Under the pieces are notes generated by a model. The model saw nothing but the letters and a program-made list of their open reading frames with translations, had not been told where the DNA came from and made no database searches. DNA of 64,000 bases, taken from assembly GCA_021234155.1 (NCBI GenBank), contig JAJEKV010000026.1, positions 16,420,283 through 16,484,282 on the forward strand, given 5' to 3'. A program made the translations under genes and the position numbers. The stretch comes from Isoetes taiwanensis. Lineage: Eukaryota > Streptophyta > Lycopodiopsida > Isoetales > Isoetaceae. Of this stretch, positions 23,690-34,241 are shown piece after piece. Every line of letters starts with the position of its first letter. Position 1 is the stretch's first letter.

Positions 23690-24170
23690 AGAGAGAAACA
23701 AACCATATACTATCTAATATCTCTCTCTTATATTACGTTCCAAAATACAAAGGATATAAGTCTCAAATGAAAGGTCATGTCCCAAATGACATGTACAAAA
23801 GTATAAATACTGTATAAGTATTTATGTACAAAAAATACGTGACCATGGTCTTGTCGTATACGTGTCTTAGGTTCCTTACATTCCCTCCGACTTAAAGAAG
23901 ACAATGTCCTCATTGTCGAAGTCCCAAGTATTCTTCCAGAATCTCAGGGAAATCTGCCACAAATGAAGATGGTTCCCATTCCGTATCAGGAGGAACTGAA
24001 GTACTTGCCTCGGGCTTGGGATCGCTAGGGGGCACTTCTTTGGGTGGGTCTCTAAGGGGAGATGACCCCACCTTTGGACTGGTACTTGATTCTTTTGGAG
24101 AGCCGTCTTTTCTTAGAGGATACGGGGAGCGCGTTGGCACCACCCGTGGCTTGTCTTCTTTAGGCATCTT
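23690..24170 (-). mobile_element. 3' end of a third gypsy element (pol tail plus LTR start)
   Basis: The minus-strand frame 24167-23910 (85 codons) encodes a Pro/Ser/Glu-rich tail (KEVPPSDPKPEASTSVPPDT) running into FVADFPEILEEYLG. A shifted frame ends NEDIVFFKSEGM-stop. A purine tract (GTCGGAGGGAA) follows, and then TGTAAGGAACC, which looks like the start of a 3' LTR near 23883. Gypsy 2 has the same arrangement at its pol end. The LTR is lost where it meets the old LTR mosaic near 23690. The assignment rests on this layout, not on a catalytic motif. Confidence 0.5.
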
Positions 24171-25840
24171 AAATAACCTTAAAAAATAGGTAGCATAAGC
24201 TTAAGCTTCTTATGTCTCTCTTAACACTAGAGTTGTCCCTTGATGGACCATAAATGATTCATTTGTACAGTTCACTTTAAAATTCATATAAAATCAATGG
24301 CATAAAATTCAATTAAACCCTTTCTACATGTTAATATATGGCAGTAATGTTGCGTAGGAAAAATAGTTAAAATTGCATATACCCCTAAAATTGAAAGTTA
24401 TGCTTAGGTGAATCAAGGGGGGTCAGGTCCAGTTTGCTTCATGTTTACATAATGTAAAACTGTCTCAATAAAAGGATTTTTTTGATTTTTTTCATTATAA
24501 TGATATTTTTCTATACGAGATAAGGATGAATACACAAAAAACCTTGTTCCATTTTGAAGTCTAGAAAGGAAGATATAGTCAGTCAAACATGACAGGGTCA
24601 AAACAGTTTTCTGTCTTCTGTGGACCAATAATGGTTCCCAGAAGGCTGTTTCAATTAAAATTCTACAACTTTTGCATGAAAGTGATTTCTTACTTCAAAT
24701 TTGGTATATAAATAGTTGACTAATTGCTTCATGCATAAAAAATATTTGTTGGCCTGTAATTTGAAGGTTCAGCTTGGACATATAGTAACAATTTTAAGTG
24801 ACTTTTAATTGATGTTTATTTTGTTATATTTGAAGGAAATTTATCGAAATTGTATGTCATTGAAAAAATCATATATGAATGCTTGTATGGACATGAAACC
24901 AATGAAAAAACAAGTAAAGAAAAAGAGCAAAAGGTATGATCATGATAAATCAATAAAGGTTTCTGTACCTAAGACCATTACTGGTCCACATGTTTATTTT
25001 AAATCAATAACTTCTTTATCTTAGTCGATCTCAAGCTGAATTTTAGGATATCAGTATTTCATGAGCTCCTCTATAAATAAAAAATATCTATTGCTAGATT
25101 TGGGCTAAAACTTTTAGTATTAATTCCAAGTTATCATCAAATGTTTTCCATGTTTGATCTCTAGATTTATACCTTGAGAATAAACTTCAAACACCATATT
25201 TCAAAGCTTCCCAAAGTTAAGAAAGCAATGCAAGATGAACCAAGGAAAAAATATGAAAAGGTATGACTAAAGAACAAGATAGACTGTTATGCCGATGCCA
25301 ATTATTGGTCCGCATGACCTCTCATTTAAAAGTCAAGAACATCATCATCTTAATCAATTCTTTAGAATATAGTTTATACCACATTATATATGATATGAAT
25401 ATGTAGCATTATAACAGGGGGTTTTTTTTGTGTTTTTGTACGCTTTTTGGCATGGTTTTCCTATGATTTCGGTGCTGTATTCATTGGGCCATACTAAACA
25501 GTATTTCTAGAGTGCAGCTTTTCTGGAGCGTTGATGTGGATTAGCTTTAACAATCTAACGGTTCTTATGCCGAGCTCCTTATTCATATGCATGAACCCAG
25601 CAAAGCTCTGTTCTCTAAGCTCTTGTGGTGGTATTACCCGTCGTGCCGTCGCGCTGAACCGTCTCCCTCTATCCTCATCCAACAGTTGTGGTATGGAAGT
25701 TTGTGCTCTTTCATGACAGACAATCTTTCATGGCAGAGATTGGAACAATGCATGATACGGTGTTATTGTGTTTTTGCTGTTTTTTGCTGTTTTTTGGTTT
25801 TTATGCTTCATATTGCATTCATCTTTTTTAAACATTCTAC
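24171..25840. other. AT-rich region without a supportable gene
   Basis: Two related Lys-rich stretches near 24895-24990 and 25205-25310 share an AAAAGGTATGA and ATTGGTCC(A/G)CATG layout and could be duplicated exon ends with donor sites. No protein family is recognisable. The rest is low-complexity AT-rich DNA with short open frames only. Confidence 0.45.
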
Positions 25841-26475
25841 ACAAAGTGTTGTGTTATTTGGTTTTGGTTCTCAAGATTGTAACGTGCAGGGAGATTTCTA
25901 GCATGGTGAAGTGGAGATGGAAAGAGATCAGGCTATAACATCCTCAACTTCCCCTCTGCTTAGCATCTGTGCATCCTCAACTTCACCTCTGCTTAGCATC
26001 TGTGCCTTAGTACGGAACTGAAGCCCAGAATCTGCATGCCAGACCCAATCCTGTTGTACTGTTTAATCCGGGACAGCGAAAACCTGCATGGCAGGGCCAA
26101 ATCCGAAACCTAGCAATACACCTAGCATTAGAATCTGCATGCCAGGCCCAATCCTTTTCTTGAATCCCAAACATTCCCACTGTATTTATCTTCTTTAAAC
26201 AGTTTACAGAAAGTGTTGTGTTATTTGCTTTTGGTTCACGGGATTCAAACGTGCAGGGAGATTTCTAGGATGGTGAAGTGGAGATGGAAAAAGATCTGGC
26301 TAAAACATCCTCAACTTGCCCTCTGCTTACCATTTGTGCCTTATTACGGATCTGGAGCCCAGAATCTGCATGCCAGACCCAATGCTCTTTGCACTGTTCA
26401 AACCGGGACAGCGAAAGCCTGCATGCCAGGGCCAAAACCGGAACCTAGCATTCTTTTCTTGAATCCAAAACCTGC
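25820..26475. repeat. Two-copy tandem duplication, period 367 bp
   Basis: The phrase AAGTGTTGTGTTATTTG begins at 25844 and recurs at 26211. It is followed in both units by ACGTGCAGGGAGATTTCTAG, GTGAAGTGGAGATGG and CCAGAATCTGCATGCCAGAC. The first unit also contains an internal 35-bp duplication (CCTCTGCTTAGCATCTGTGC twice, about 25955-26010). No coding function is evident. Confidence 0.8.
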
Positions 26476-27389
26476 ATAAACCTGCATGGCAGCGTGAATC
26501 CGAAGCTGCACGATTCCGAGACTCCTGCACGATTCCGCATGCCAGAACCGATACCCTAACAAGAAAAACTTTGATGATACCCTGCTGGCTTGCTCCCCCG
26601 CCAAACGCAACTGCATAAATCTCCATGGCATGGCCAATCCGAAAACCCTAACCTCCTGCAAACGCAACTCCTCAGGAAACCCTAACCCTGCCCCAACAAA
26701 TTTGCCTATCCATTTTCTAAACAACTCTGAAATGACGACCTTCGAAACCATCCTTTATTCCTGGAAAACAAAAATGGAACCCCTCCTCTCAAAAACCAAC
26801 CATTGCTTAGATTAATATCCAATTACAATTACAAGCTTGTGTTATTCTTACTATAATGCTACATATTCCTTCTAACCTTGTGTTGTCTAACGTGACCAAC
26901 CATTGCTTAGGTTAATTTCCAATTACAATAAAAAGCTTGTGTTTTTCTTATTATAATGCTATATAAAACTTTTAACCTTGTATTGTTTTTTTAATGGTCG
27001 CAGCTATTACAATGAGACGAATGGCACGAAACAGACGAGGCTCAACCTCAACATCACGAATGGGAGTTATACAAGCAGAAGGCAAATCAACCAAGATTTG
27101 TATCAAATCTTAAACCACTATCCACTTTAAGTGCTCCAAAACTATTATAATACCTTTGCTATTTTCAATAACTCAATAAATTTCTAAATAAAATGCTTTT
27201 ATAGCATATATAATTATATTACATTATACTTTAATATTATAGTTAGTCATGTTTCATTTTACTATATTCCCTTTTTTTCCTTAATGCTGCATATTACATA
27301 ACACATATTGCTACATGTTTTGGATGTCTTTTATATTCTCACGTCTGTTTTTTTATTTATGGCCCGAAGGGCCAAAAAATTTTTTTAGT
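26476..27389. other. Non-coding AT-rich stretch
   Basis: This holds related short direct repeats (AACCATTGCTTAG-TTAAT near 26800 and 26900) and AT-rich sequence. I see no gene, RNA gene or element terminus before the inverted-repeat element at 27390. Confidence 0.5.
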
Positions 27390-27846
27390 ATAATAACCAA
27401 CACATAACTACCATTGACATTAATAAATATAACCATTGGATCCAACACATTTAAATTAAAATCCCCCTTAAACCCCCTTTGGTTTGGGTGCATATTCACA
27501 CGGGGGGTGACTCCGGGCATCGAGAGCTGTCGGATTGGCATATTCGCCCCTTATTCCTTAATCTACACCGTACGTAAAGTTCCTCATTTGTGGGGTATGC
27601 AAGTACAAGATTTGCTATACTGTATAACAAGATTCGCAAAATACTATAAGATTTCAACCGGAATACTATATGGTGTTGATTTCGTACGTTCAAAATACAA
27701 TTATAAGGGCTCTCGCTGCCCTACGTCACCCCCCGTGTGAATATGCACCCAAACCAAAGGGGGTTTAAGGGGGATTTTAATTTAAATGTGTTGGATCCAA
27801 TGGTTATATTTATTAATGTCAATGGTAGTTATGTGTTGGTTATTAT
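27390..27846. mobile_element. Foldback/MITE element with 122-bp terminal inverted repeats
   Basis: The left arm 27390-27511 (ATAATAACCAACACATAACT...) and the right arm 27725-27846 appear to be perfect reverse complements over all 122 bp, with 213 bp between them. No transposase is present. Arms this identical suggest a recent insertion or gene conversion. The flanking target duplication is ambiguous because the ends are AT-rich; TA or a longer TA-rich duplication would fit. A second, incomplete copy of the left arm plus interior lies at 49046-49378. Confidence 0.85.
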
Positions 27847-29022
27847 GAAGGATTGTCTATCTAAAAGGTAATATCGAAGCACTAAAATTAAGTAGTTAAG
27901 GGCTACTTTGAATGTATGAGAATGTCTACTTACACCTTTCAAAGATTATCTTATAGACGATGAGAAATCATAATATCATTGTAGGGGACAAAATGAATAG
28001 AGCGAGCGCAAATAAATAGAGAAATTTTCTCAATCCAGTTGGTTTAATTCTGGACCTGTAAATTGTCCATGCTTATTTATATTCAAATCTTGTATATAAT
28101 ATATTATTCTAACATGAAATTTGATATTTATATTGCCAACAAAGGTTCAAATTTATAAAAGTTATAGCCTATCATCAAAGTTTATCTACATGTACTATGG
28201 TCCTACTTAGACTACAACACTTTGGAGCGGCCACACATTGACTAACTTTATAATAGTGGAAAGTAAGTAGGTTTCTTCATTTATAAGTTAATATTTTAGA
28301 TAAACTAGAAAAACAGGTACAGAAAGTCTTTTGATCTATTTATTTATAGTCATGGCTAAACATCGTGATATTGTCCTCCATTCATCAATAACCATCACTA
28401 CCTACATCATTGTTGAGTTTTAGACCTATAAGGGTATAATCAACGCACTTTGGAACCTTCCTTTGTGTTCATCCTGTTATATTAGATCTTGTTTAGATCT
28501 AGATAATGCATGGTTATACCCTAGTTATACTATAATTATGTTGATAAAGTAAATTCCTATATAGAGTTAATTAGAATGCATCATTTACTATCCTTATAAG
28601 ACTTATAAATGGGGTTTATTGGAGCACTTTAACCTATATTTTTATTTTGAATTCTGTACAATAATTTCTTTAGTTAATAACGATACTAATATAATATATA
28701 AACATCTAAAAAATTCCATGGACTATAGCTTGTCTAGTTAAGGACTCATTGTCACAAAAATTAAGTCAAAACTTGTAATAATAAGAGAGAAATAATTCTT
28801 GAACCTCATGCGGTATTTTTAAGAAAAATAGGGTTTGGCGAGTTAAATTGATATCAAATGATAGCGGCCAAACATGGAAACATGCAAATCGATATGTTTT
28901 ATCATAATATATCAATTAATTTCATATTTAGCAAGGTTAAGACACTTTTATGCTAGAAAATTGAAGAATGCAGTTCTAGAGTGCTGTAAAAACTGCCAAA
29001 TTCTCCAAAATTTGAACAATCA
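27847..29022. other. AT-rich region, no gene seen
   Basis: Only short frames and AT-rich sequence lie between the inverted-repeat element and the Helitron 5' end. There is no recognisable domain, RNA gene or repeat structure. Confidence 0.55.
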
Positions 29023-29460
29023 TCTATCTATATATAATAATAAAGCCGTTTTATGATAGTTTGTGCGCGATCTTGCCCGTTCATTTTGTTATGTTTTATG
29101 ACTTTCATTTTGGGCCGTTTAATAATTATTATTTTATTTTATTTTTTTTGGCTAGGTCAATACGATGCCGTTCGATTTTTGTTAATTTATTCTGCACCAT
29201 TAGATTTGCCGGTTACTTCTTTGGAAAAGGCGCGCTCCGGTAATAGGAAAAGGCGCGCTCTGGTAATAAGGTTGTGGGTTGGGATGTCTTCTGTGAAGCC
29301 TCAATCTACACCGTGGTCTAGATCCGGCAGCAATTAGCATGGAGCTATTCTATAATAAGGAACTATTACAACACTGCTGGCCCCTTAATTATTTTAATTT
29401 AGTTTGATCCGTTAGATTTACGGTTTTGTTTGACGCGCACTTTTACAAAAACTATTACAG

Positions 29461-29535
29461 ACCACAATGGCTAGGTATTTTCGACCGAGCGGTCCATTTG
29501 AAAGCAAGACGATGAGGCAGATGATCTATACACTG
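29461..29535 (+). pseudogene. Captured exon fragment, family not recognised
   Basis: A 25-codon block lies between a good acceptor (ACTATTACAG, ending at 29460) and the donor ACACTG/GTGCGT. It encodes MARYFRPSGPFESKTMRQMI and four further residues. Phase 0 boundaries on both sides and a non-repetitive peptide suggest a real exon carried by the Helitron. The parent gene is not identified. Confidence 0.45.
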
Positions 29536-30491
29536 GTGCGTGATTCTAGAACTCATATTAAACACTTGAGAAAACTGAAATTACTTATGATCATTCCGAG
29601 AATTAATTGAAGGTAAAATTCGTGAATGTCGGCTACCATAAAGACCATGCCATACTACTCTGGTGGCCATGAAATCATTATGATGACAACAGTAGTGCAG
29701 GATTTGTTTAAGAACTGTGGAAAGATGGATAAGAAACGCAGGGAGAGGGAAAGGCTTTTAACAGAGTCAACCTAGGCCAACAAATTTTGGCAAGCGAATT
29801 TGGATAATGCTAGCGGATTTTGGCAGCATGCAAGTAGGTTTTGGCAAGGGAGGTTTTTTATTTTTCTTATTAAGAGATTTTCTCCTCTGTCCATAAGTGA
29901 AACGAAGCATTTCTTTTATGTTTCTTTGAAGGTAGAAAATCCCATTGGATTTCTGGAGATGGTGATATCTCATTGAGCCGGTGACTACCGACTTGCATGT
30001 TTCCTCCATTTTACATTTATGTATGCCGGTTTTCTCAGCAAATATAAAGCCTCGCGAGTCTTGAGGTATTGGCTCTGTGTTTCAAGCATTTTGTTTCATG
30101 CATTGCTTTATTTAAAGTATTTGCATAAATGAAATCATGTTTAGATCTGTAGTAGTTTTGAATCAAGAGCATGACATGAAAATGATAGGAAATGGTTGTA
30201 TTTCTGGGGACTCTTCTGAATTGAAATAAATTAGTTGGAAGGGTGTTACTGTATTATTACATTCACAGTGATATATAGAGACCAAGTAGGAAGCACCTTG
30301 AAAGATCCATGTGTTCAACGTTCTGAGGCCACGATTGTTCAGCATATGCAGTTGTCGCAAGGTCTTTATTCATGCATTCTGGCCCGGTATTAACATTGAG
30401 AGGCTGCAGAGATCGGTCACAGCGGAGAAGTTTTTGGCACCACCCATTATCTTTTCATTTCTTCAAAGAGGAGATTGTTAGTTGGAAGGCT
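29536..30491. other. Helitron interior left of gypsy 2
   Basis: This is intron-like AT-rich DNA with degenerate coding-like patches near 30300-30490 that run up to the gypsy 2 insertion point. No family is recognisable. The reading across the insertion is described with the 43627-43923 block. Confidence 0.45.
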
Positions 30492-30496
30492 CCAGA

Positions 30497-32084
30497 TGTG
30501 ACGTTCCACGTATTTATACGGTCTACTATACGGGACACGTACAAATACGAGCACGTCACTCCCTAAAGGTACGCTACCATGGGGGTATGGGAACTTAATT
30601 GCAACCTTACAAAGGATTAAATTAGCTATGCTAATTTAACACATTATTAATAATAACCTATAACCTAGGAAATTAGGATAATTACCAATTGGGAAGGCGC
30701 CACCTGCCCCAATCGATTGGCAAAGATGGGGATTGCCAAGTTTGGATGCCAACTTGACCCCTATCCCAGGATTGACTCAAGATCGACCAAGGAAGGCCGG
30801 AGCTGAGCCATCAACCACCAGAGAACCGCCATACCGCGTCCCCTCGAAGCCACAAATGAATCTTCAACCGCCAGAGATGGAGGCCCATGGGAATGAGTCC
30901 AGCCAAATTCGTAGGTGGCTATGTGAATTCTAGTTAACACTTGGTTGTGTCCGGCTTTTCTCTGTTCTTTTTTTGTAATTCACCATAGAAACTAACCCTT
31001 GTTTGTACAAACAAGTTCTCTTTATATTCAATTTTGGTTCTTACTCAAAGGATGGATTGTTAATTCTTTGTTTGATCCGACTCAAAAGCGGGGGGATTAC
31101 GGGGTAGAGGCCTCGAACCGTATCTGATAGTATGCTCCTAGATAGCGCCCTGTAAAGTCCCATTACTTGCGGCCTGTGCACAAGAACCCACCGGGTCCTA
31201 GATGCTATGGTCTGGCTTAGCACCAGACAAGGAACACAATGGTGACATGAGGGGTGGGGTCTTGCATGAGCATACAAGGCTCCCCGAGACTCCTACAAGC
31301 AATGGGGCTAGGCGATGGCCGGTCACGTTGAGGGCCGGGTATGGGTCTGACACTCCCTGGGTGTAGTGGTGTGATCCGTATGGAGCACCATGCACTTTGA
31401 GTAGATTTAGGGTGAGTAAGTCGGCTACGGATGCGGGGGTCGCTGATGCGGCACGTATTCTCTAGCTCACCCATGGAACCACTGTGATTCTGGAAGGGGA
31501 CGCCTCCCCACTGCCTCATCTCATCGGACCAGGCGTCATGAACCTGGAGTAGGCTCAGAGGGTGATGCCCTGAGTCCTGCGTCTCCGGAAGGCTATAGCG
31601 AAGCCATAGCATGAATTGACCCATCTGCAAAGTGTGCACAGGAGGGGCGGATGGAGTGGACAACCCTAGCCAATGTTCTACGCCAGCCAACGCCATGCCA
31701 AGACTCGGTCTGCTGATCTCTTGAGGCCCAAATACGGTCGATCCCCCACGGAGTCCGGCCCGGGTAGAACCCGGGTTTGGGTGTTTTCTTAGGATTAGAT
31801 GCATATTCTATGCCGTTGGTATTTTGATGGATGTGCCACCCTTCGGGTGGTTATTTATGTATATTATATCGTCTGTGTGCTAACCCTTGTATTCATGCTT
31901 CCGCTGACGTAGGAGTCCCATTGAAGGGGCGAATGAATGACCCTTCATGTCCTTCTTCGGGCCTCATTTCATAGATGGCCCGAAATAGACGGAGGGCCCT
32001 GCTCATGGTGAGATGATCGCCATGGGAGGGGAAAGTCCCCGTATGTATACGTCCGAGGGTCGTATATATTCTGGGAGCGTCACA
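30497..32084 (+). repeat. 5' LTR of gypsy element 2
   Basis: This 1588-bp LTR is highly similar to 42000-43604. Its termini TGTGACG and CGTCACA are perfect 7-bp inverted repeats. A TATA-like stretch (CTCTTTATATTC) sits near 31018-31029. Differences from the 3' LTR include several CTG-versus-C or CG changes, for example CCTCGAACC here against CCTCTGAACC in the 3' LTR. Confidence 0.95.
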
Positions 32085-32085
32085 G

Positions 32086-32098
32086 TGGTATCAGAGCC
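32086..32098 (+). promoter_or_regulatory. Primer-binding site, tRNA-iMet type
   Basis: TGGTATCAGAGCC begins one base after the LTR end. It is the standard plant LTR-retrotransposon primer site, complementary to the 3' end of initiator methionine tRNA. Confidence 0.93.
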
Positions 32099-33232
32099 GT
32101 GATTTCGGTTGTTCGAAATCATAGCACTCGCCAAACACTAACTTCGTAACGGGTAGTTAGGGAGGAGGCTAAGTCAATGTGTCGTTAGTTCTCTTTGTTG
32201 TTTGGTTTGGTGTTAGGTTAAGTTAAGAGATTGTAGCTTTGAAGTGGAGGGGCCAAGATTGAGGCCTAGCGGGTGCCGATGGGTAACTCAAATGACAAAG
32301 ATGATGGCTCCATTGGATTGGGCGCACTCAATTACCCTAGAACAAATAACTCCAGCTTAAAAATAGTCAAGGGCAGGCCCAAAAACGAATTCGGGCGCCG
32401 CTTGCTTTTTGTCGCTTTGCAGTCAAGTTAGAAGCGCCGAATTTGCCGGCCGCCCGCCGTGATTCGAAGTCAACGCTGGCCGCCAGGTCAACTTCGAGCG
32501 CCAGTATTTTGACGACACCCGGTCGAGGCGTAAACCCGTTATAATGCCATCGGCGCCGACCGCATGTGGCGTATTTCCGCCGTATATTTTTTAATAATAA
32601 AATTTTGAAGTTAATAAGAAAAAATTTGAAATTTTAAAAAGTTAATTGGCGTTTAGCAAACCATTTTCGTCATTTGCTTTTGCTTCGCGCCTCCAACCGC
32701 TGAGCCGCCCTCCGCCATCGCCAATCGGACCGACCTTGATATCAGCCCTTTGTGCTTTGTGCCTCCTAGCGCCCCTCCCTCTTATCCCGGCGCCTCACTA
32801 TTCCCTATGGCTATTACCAAGAGCTCCCGGACCCGTCCACCATGAGCATCGTGGAGATCTCACGCCATGATTGCTAAGCACATAATACTTGACCCCAGCC
32901 CTCATCGACATCTTGTTGGATGAGCCGGGTCAATAGGTTTGAGAACAATGATAGGATTCCATATCCCGCCTATCACTTCTCGAGCCATTCCTCATCCCGG
33001 CTGAACCTCGCGCCAGCCCCTATACCCTTGTTGAGCAACCTCGATATGGTGATGATGCTCATCAAATTTTATCCTCCCCAACAAGAAGGCCATACGGAGG
33101 GAGGAAGATGTCGAGGCCGGAGGCCGACCGGGATTAGGGTTTTGCCCGGAAGACGACCACCGGGAATTGAAGCGGTCTGACCGCGGCAGCGGGGGTAGGG
33201 AGTACGGTACCTGAGACGGTTTTGCGTCATCG
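32099..33232 (+). other. Leader of gypsy 2, no clear coding block
   Basis: Apart from short frames (such as 32646-32870 and 32920-33180) with biased Pro/Ser/Arg composition, nothing recognisable lies between the primer site and ORF A. The stretch alternates between GC-rich and AT-rich parts. Confidence 0.5.
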
Positions 33233-33556
33233 ATGGCGAGAGCCATTGAGGTTCCCCATACCAATGGCATGAGGGTTCCAACAGCTTTGTATGGGGGAGA
33301 AATCCCGACATTAGCATAGACTATCCGACCACTATTCGGATAGATATGGGTCTCAAGCGGCCACAAAGGTACCATCAACTTAATCGCCGTGTCCGCAGCC
33401 CAACTTTTTGCTCAGATCCAAGAAGACCTAAGGAGAGCTTCGAAGAGCGCCGAGAAGTTGGAGCAAGAGGAGCGGGACCGACAAGATCACGGGACCAACA
33501 GGGAGGAGGTGCATCCGGGAGTGGCTCAACCCAAAACCGACGCATCCGACCGCTAA
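33233..33556 (+). pseudogene. ORF A of gypsy 2 5' region, with two in-frame TAG codons
   Basis: From ATG 33233 to TAA 33554-33556 there are exactly 108 codons in one frame, with only two interruptions, both TAG. The predicted peptide starts MARAIEVPHTNGMRVPTALY. After the second stop it continues IWVSSGHKGTINLIAVSAAQ and then a charged, helix-prone stretch (LRRASKSAEKLEQEERDRQD). Both TAGs lie where CAG (Gln) would read well, consistent with C-to-T change at CHG sites. The family is not recognised; it is not a typical gag. It lies just upstream of the histone-like block, and the two might have been one reading unit. Confidence 0.5.
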
Positions 33557-33744
33557 GCTCAAGGAAGGGAGTTGCTCATAAGGCCTGGGCAATAATACAA
33601 GGATAAGTTAAAGACCGGCTTCGGCTTTTGGGAAGAAGACCAGCTCCGGCCGGGAGGCAAAGCAGAGTGGATAACTCCCGGTTCTTTGGGGCTAAGACTC
33701 GGTGCCAACATCGCCGGGGCCTCGGCCGCAATGGAAGCCTCATC

Positions 33745-34039
33745 TGCCCGACCGGCATCGCGGGCATTGCGGGGAGATCCGCGAAATTTCGAAGTCCACG
33801 GACCTTCCGATCGAAGAAAGTGCCCTTTTCAGAGGCTGGTAACGGGAGATCGCAACAGCAATTTAAGACCGATCTCCGTTTCCGCACCTTTTGTAATTTT
33901 GGCGCTCCAAGAGGCTGCTGAAGCCTACTTGGTAGCACTTTTTGGTGATGCCAACCTTTGCGCTATCCACGCAAAGAGGGTCACCATAATGCCTAAGGAT
34001 TTAGCCCTCGCCCGTAGGATACGGGGGGAGCAACCTTAG
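33745..34039 (+). pseudogene. Histone H3-like histone-fold domain carried by gypsy 2
   Basis: Blocks of histone H3 follow one another in the correct order, in alternating frames. ALREI-like sequence lies near 33760, PFQRLV at 33824-33841, FKTDLRFR at 33862-33885, and then a continuous frame to TAG 34039 contains [32 protein letters not shown] and [14 protein letters not shown]. These cover alphaN through alphaC of the histone fold. Loop 1 has canonical H3 length rather than the longer CENH3 form, but residues such as GDAN and KDLAL differ from canonical H3. Most breaks are one-base homopolymer changes or CAG/CTG shortened to CG. An H3-type protein would enter nucleosomes with H4. A recognisable N-terminal tail is not clear; an Arg-rich stretch lies upstream. 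It could be a captured host H3 variant. Confidence 0.85.
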
Positions 34040-34241
34040 CCTACTTGCGGGGATCCGCATTTGTACATATTTTTTTTTGTGATAATTAATAAAGAAGCTT
34101 TTATTTTGAATTAAAAGTTTAATGTTTTTTTCATGTTAAAATTAAAATAAAATGCTGACATCAGCTTTATTAAGAGGGTTTAAAAGGGGACTGTAGGGTT
34201 ATTTTAAACGCTTCTTTTCCTCTCTCCTCCCTTCTAGCGCC

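Larger units (their letters stand above)
19050..23690 (+). mobile_element. Old mosaic LTR related to the gypsy 2 LTR, split by two LINEs
   Basis: Segments 19215-19746, 20286-20985 and 23552-23690 align in order with the 1.6-kb LTR of gypsy 2. Shared words include CCAAATCGATTGGGCAA, TGTGCACAAGA-CCCACCGGG, CCATGGAACCA-TGTGATT and a GGAGTCCCATTGAAGG-type 3' part. The copy is much more diverged than the two gypsy 2 LTRs are from each other. An extra partial copy of the internal segment (19050-19215 resembling 19590-19750) shows rearrangement. No matching internal region or second LTR is visible, so it is a solo LTR or remnant. LINE 2 and LINE 3 are inserted in it. Confidence 0.7.

Noticed and set aside
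31217-31804. 195-codon minus-strand frame in the 5' LTR of gypsy 2
   Set aside because: The equivalent frame is broken in the 3' LTR and LTRs do not normally encode proteins. It is a GC-rich shadow frame.
33745-34039. Calling the histone block CENH3
   Set aside because: The loop 1 segment (FKTDLRF to LALQ) has canonical H3 length and the C-terminal motif is H3-like. Divergent residues alone do not establish a centromeric variant.
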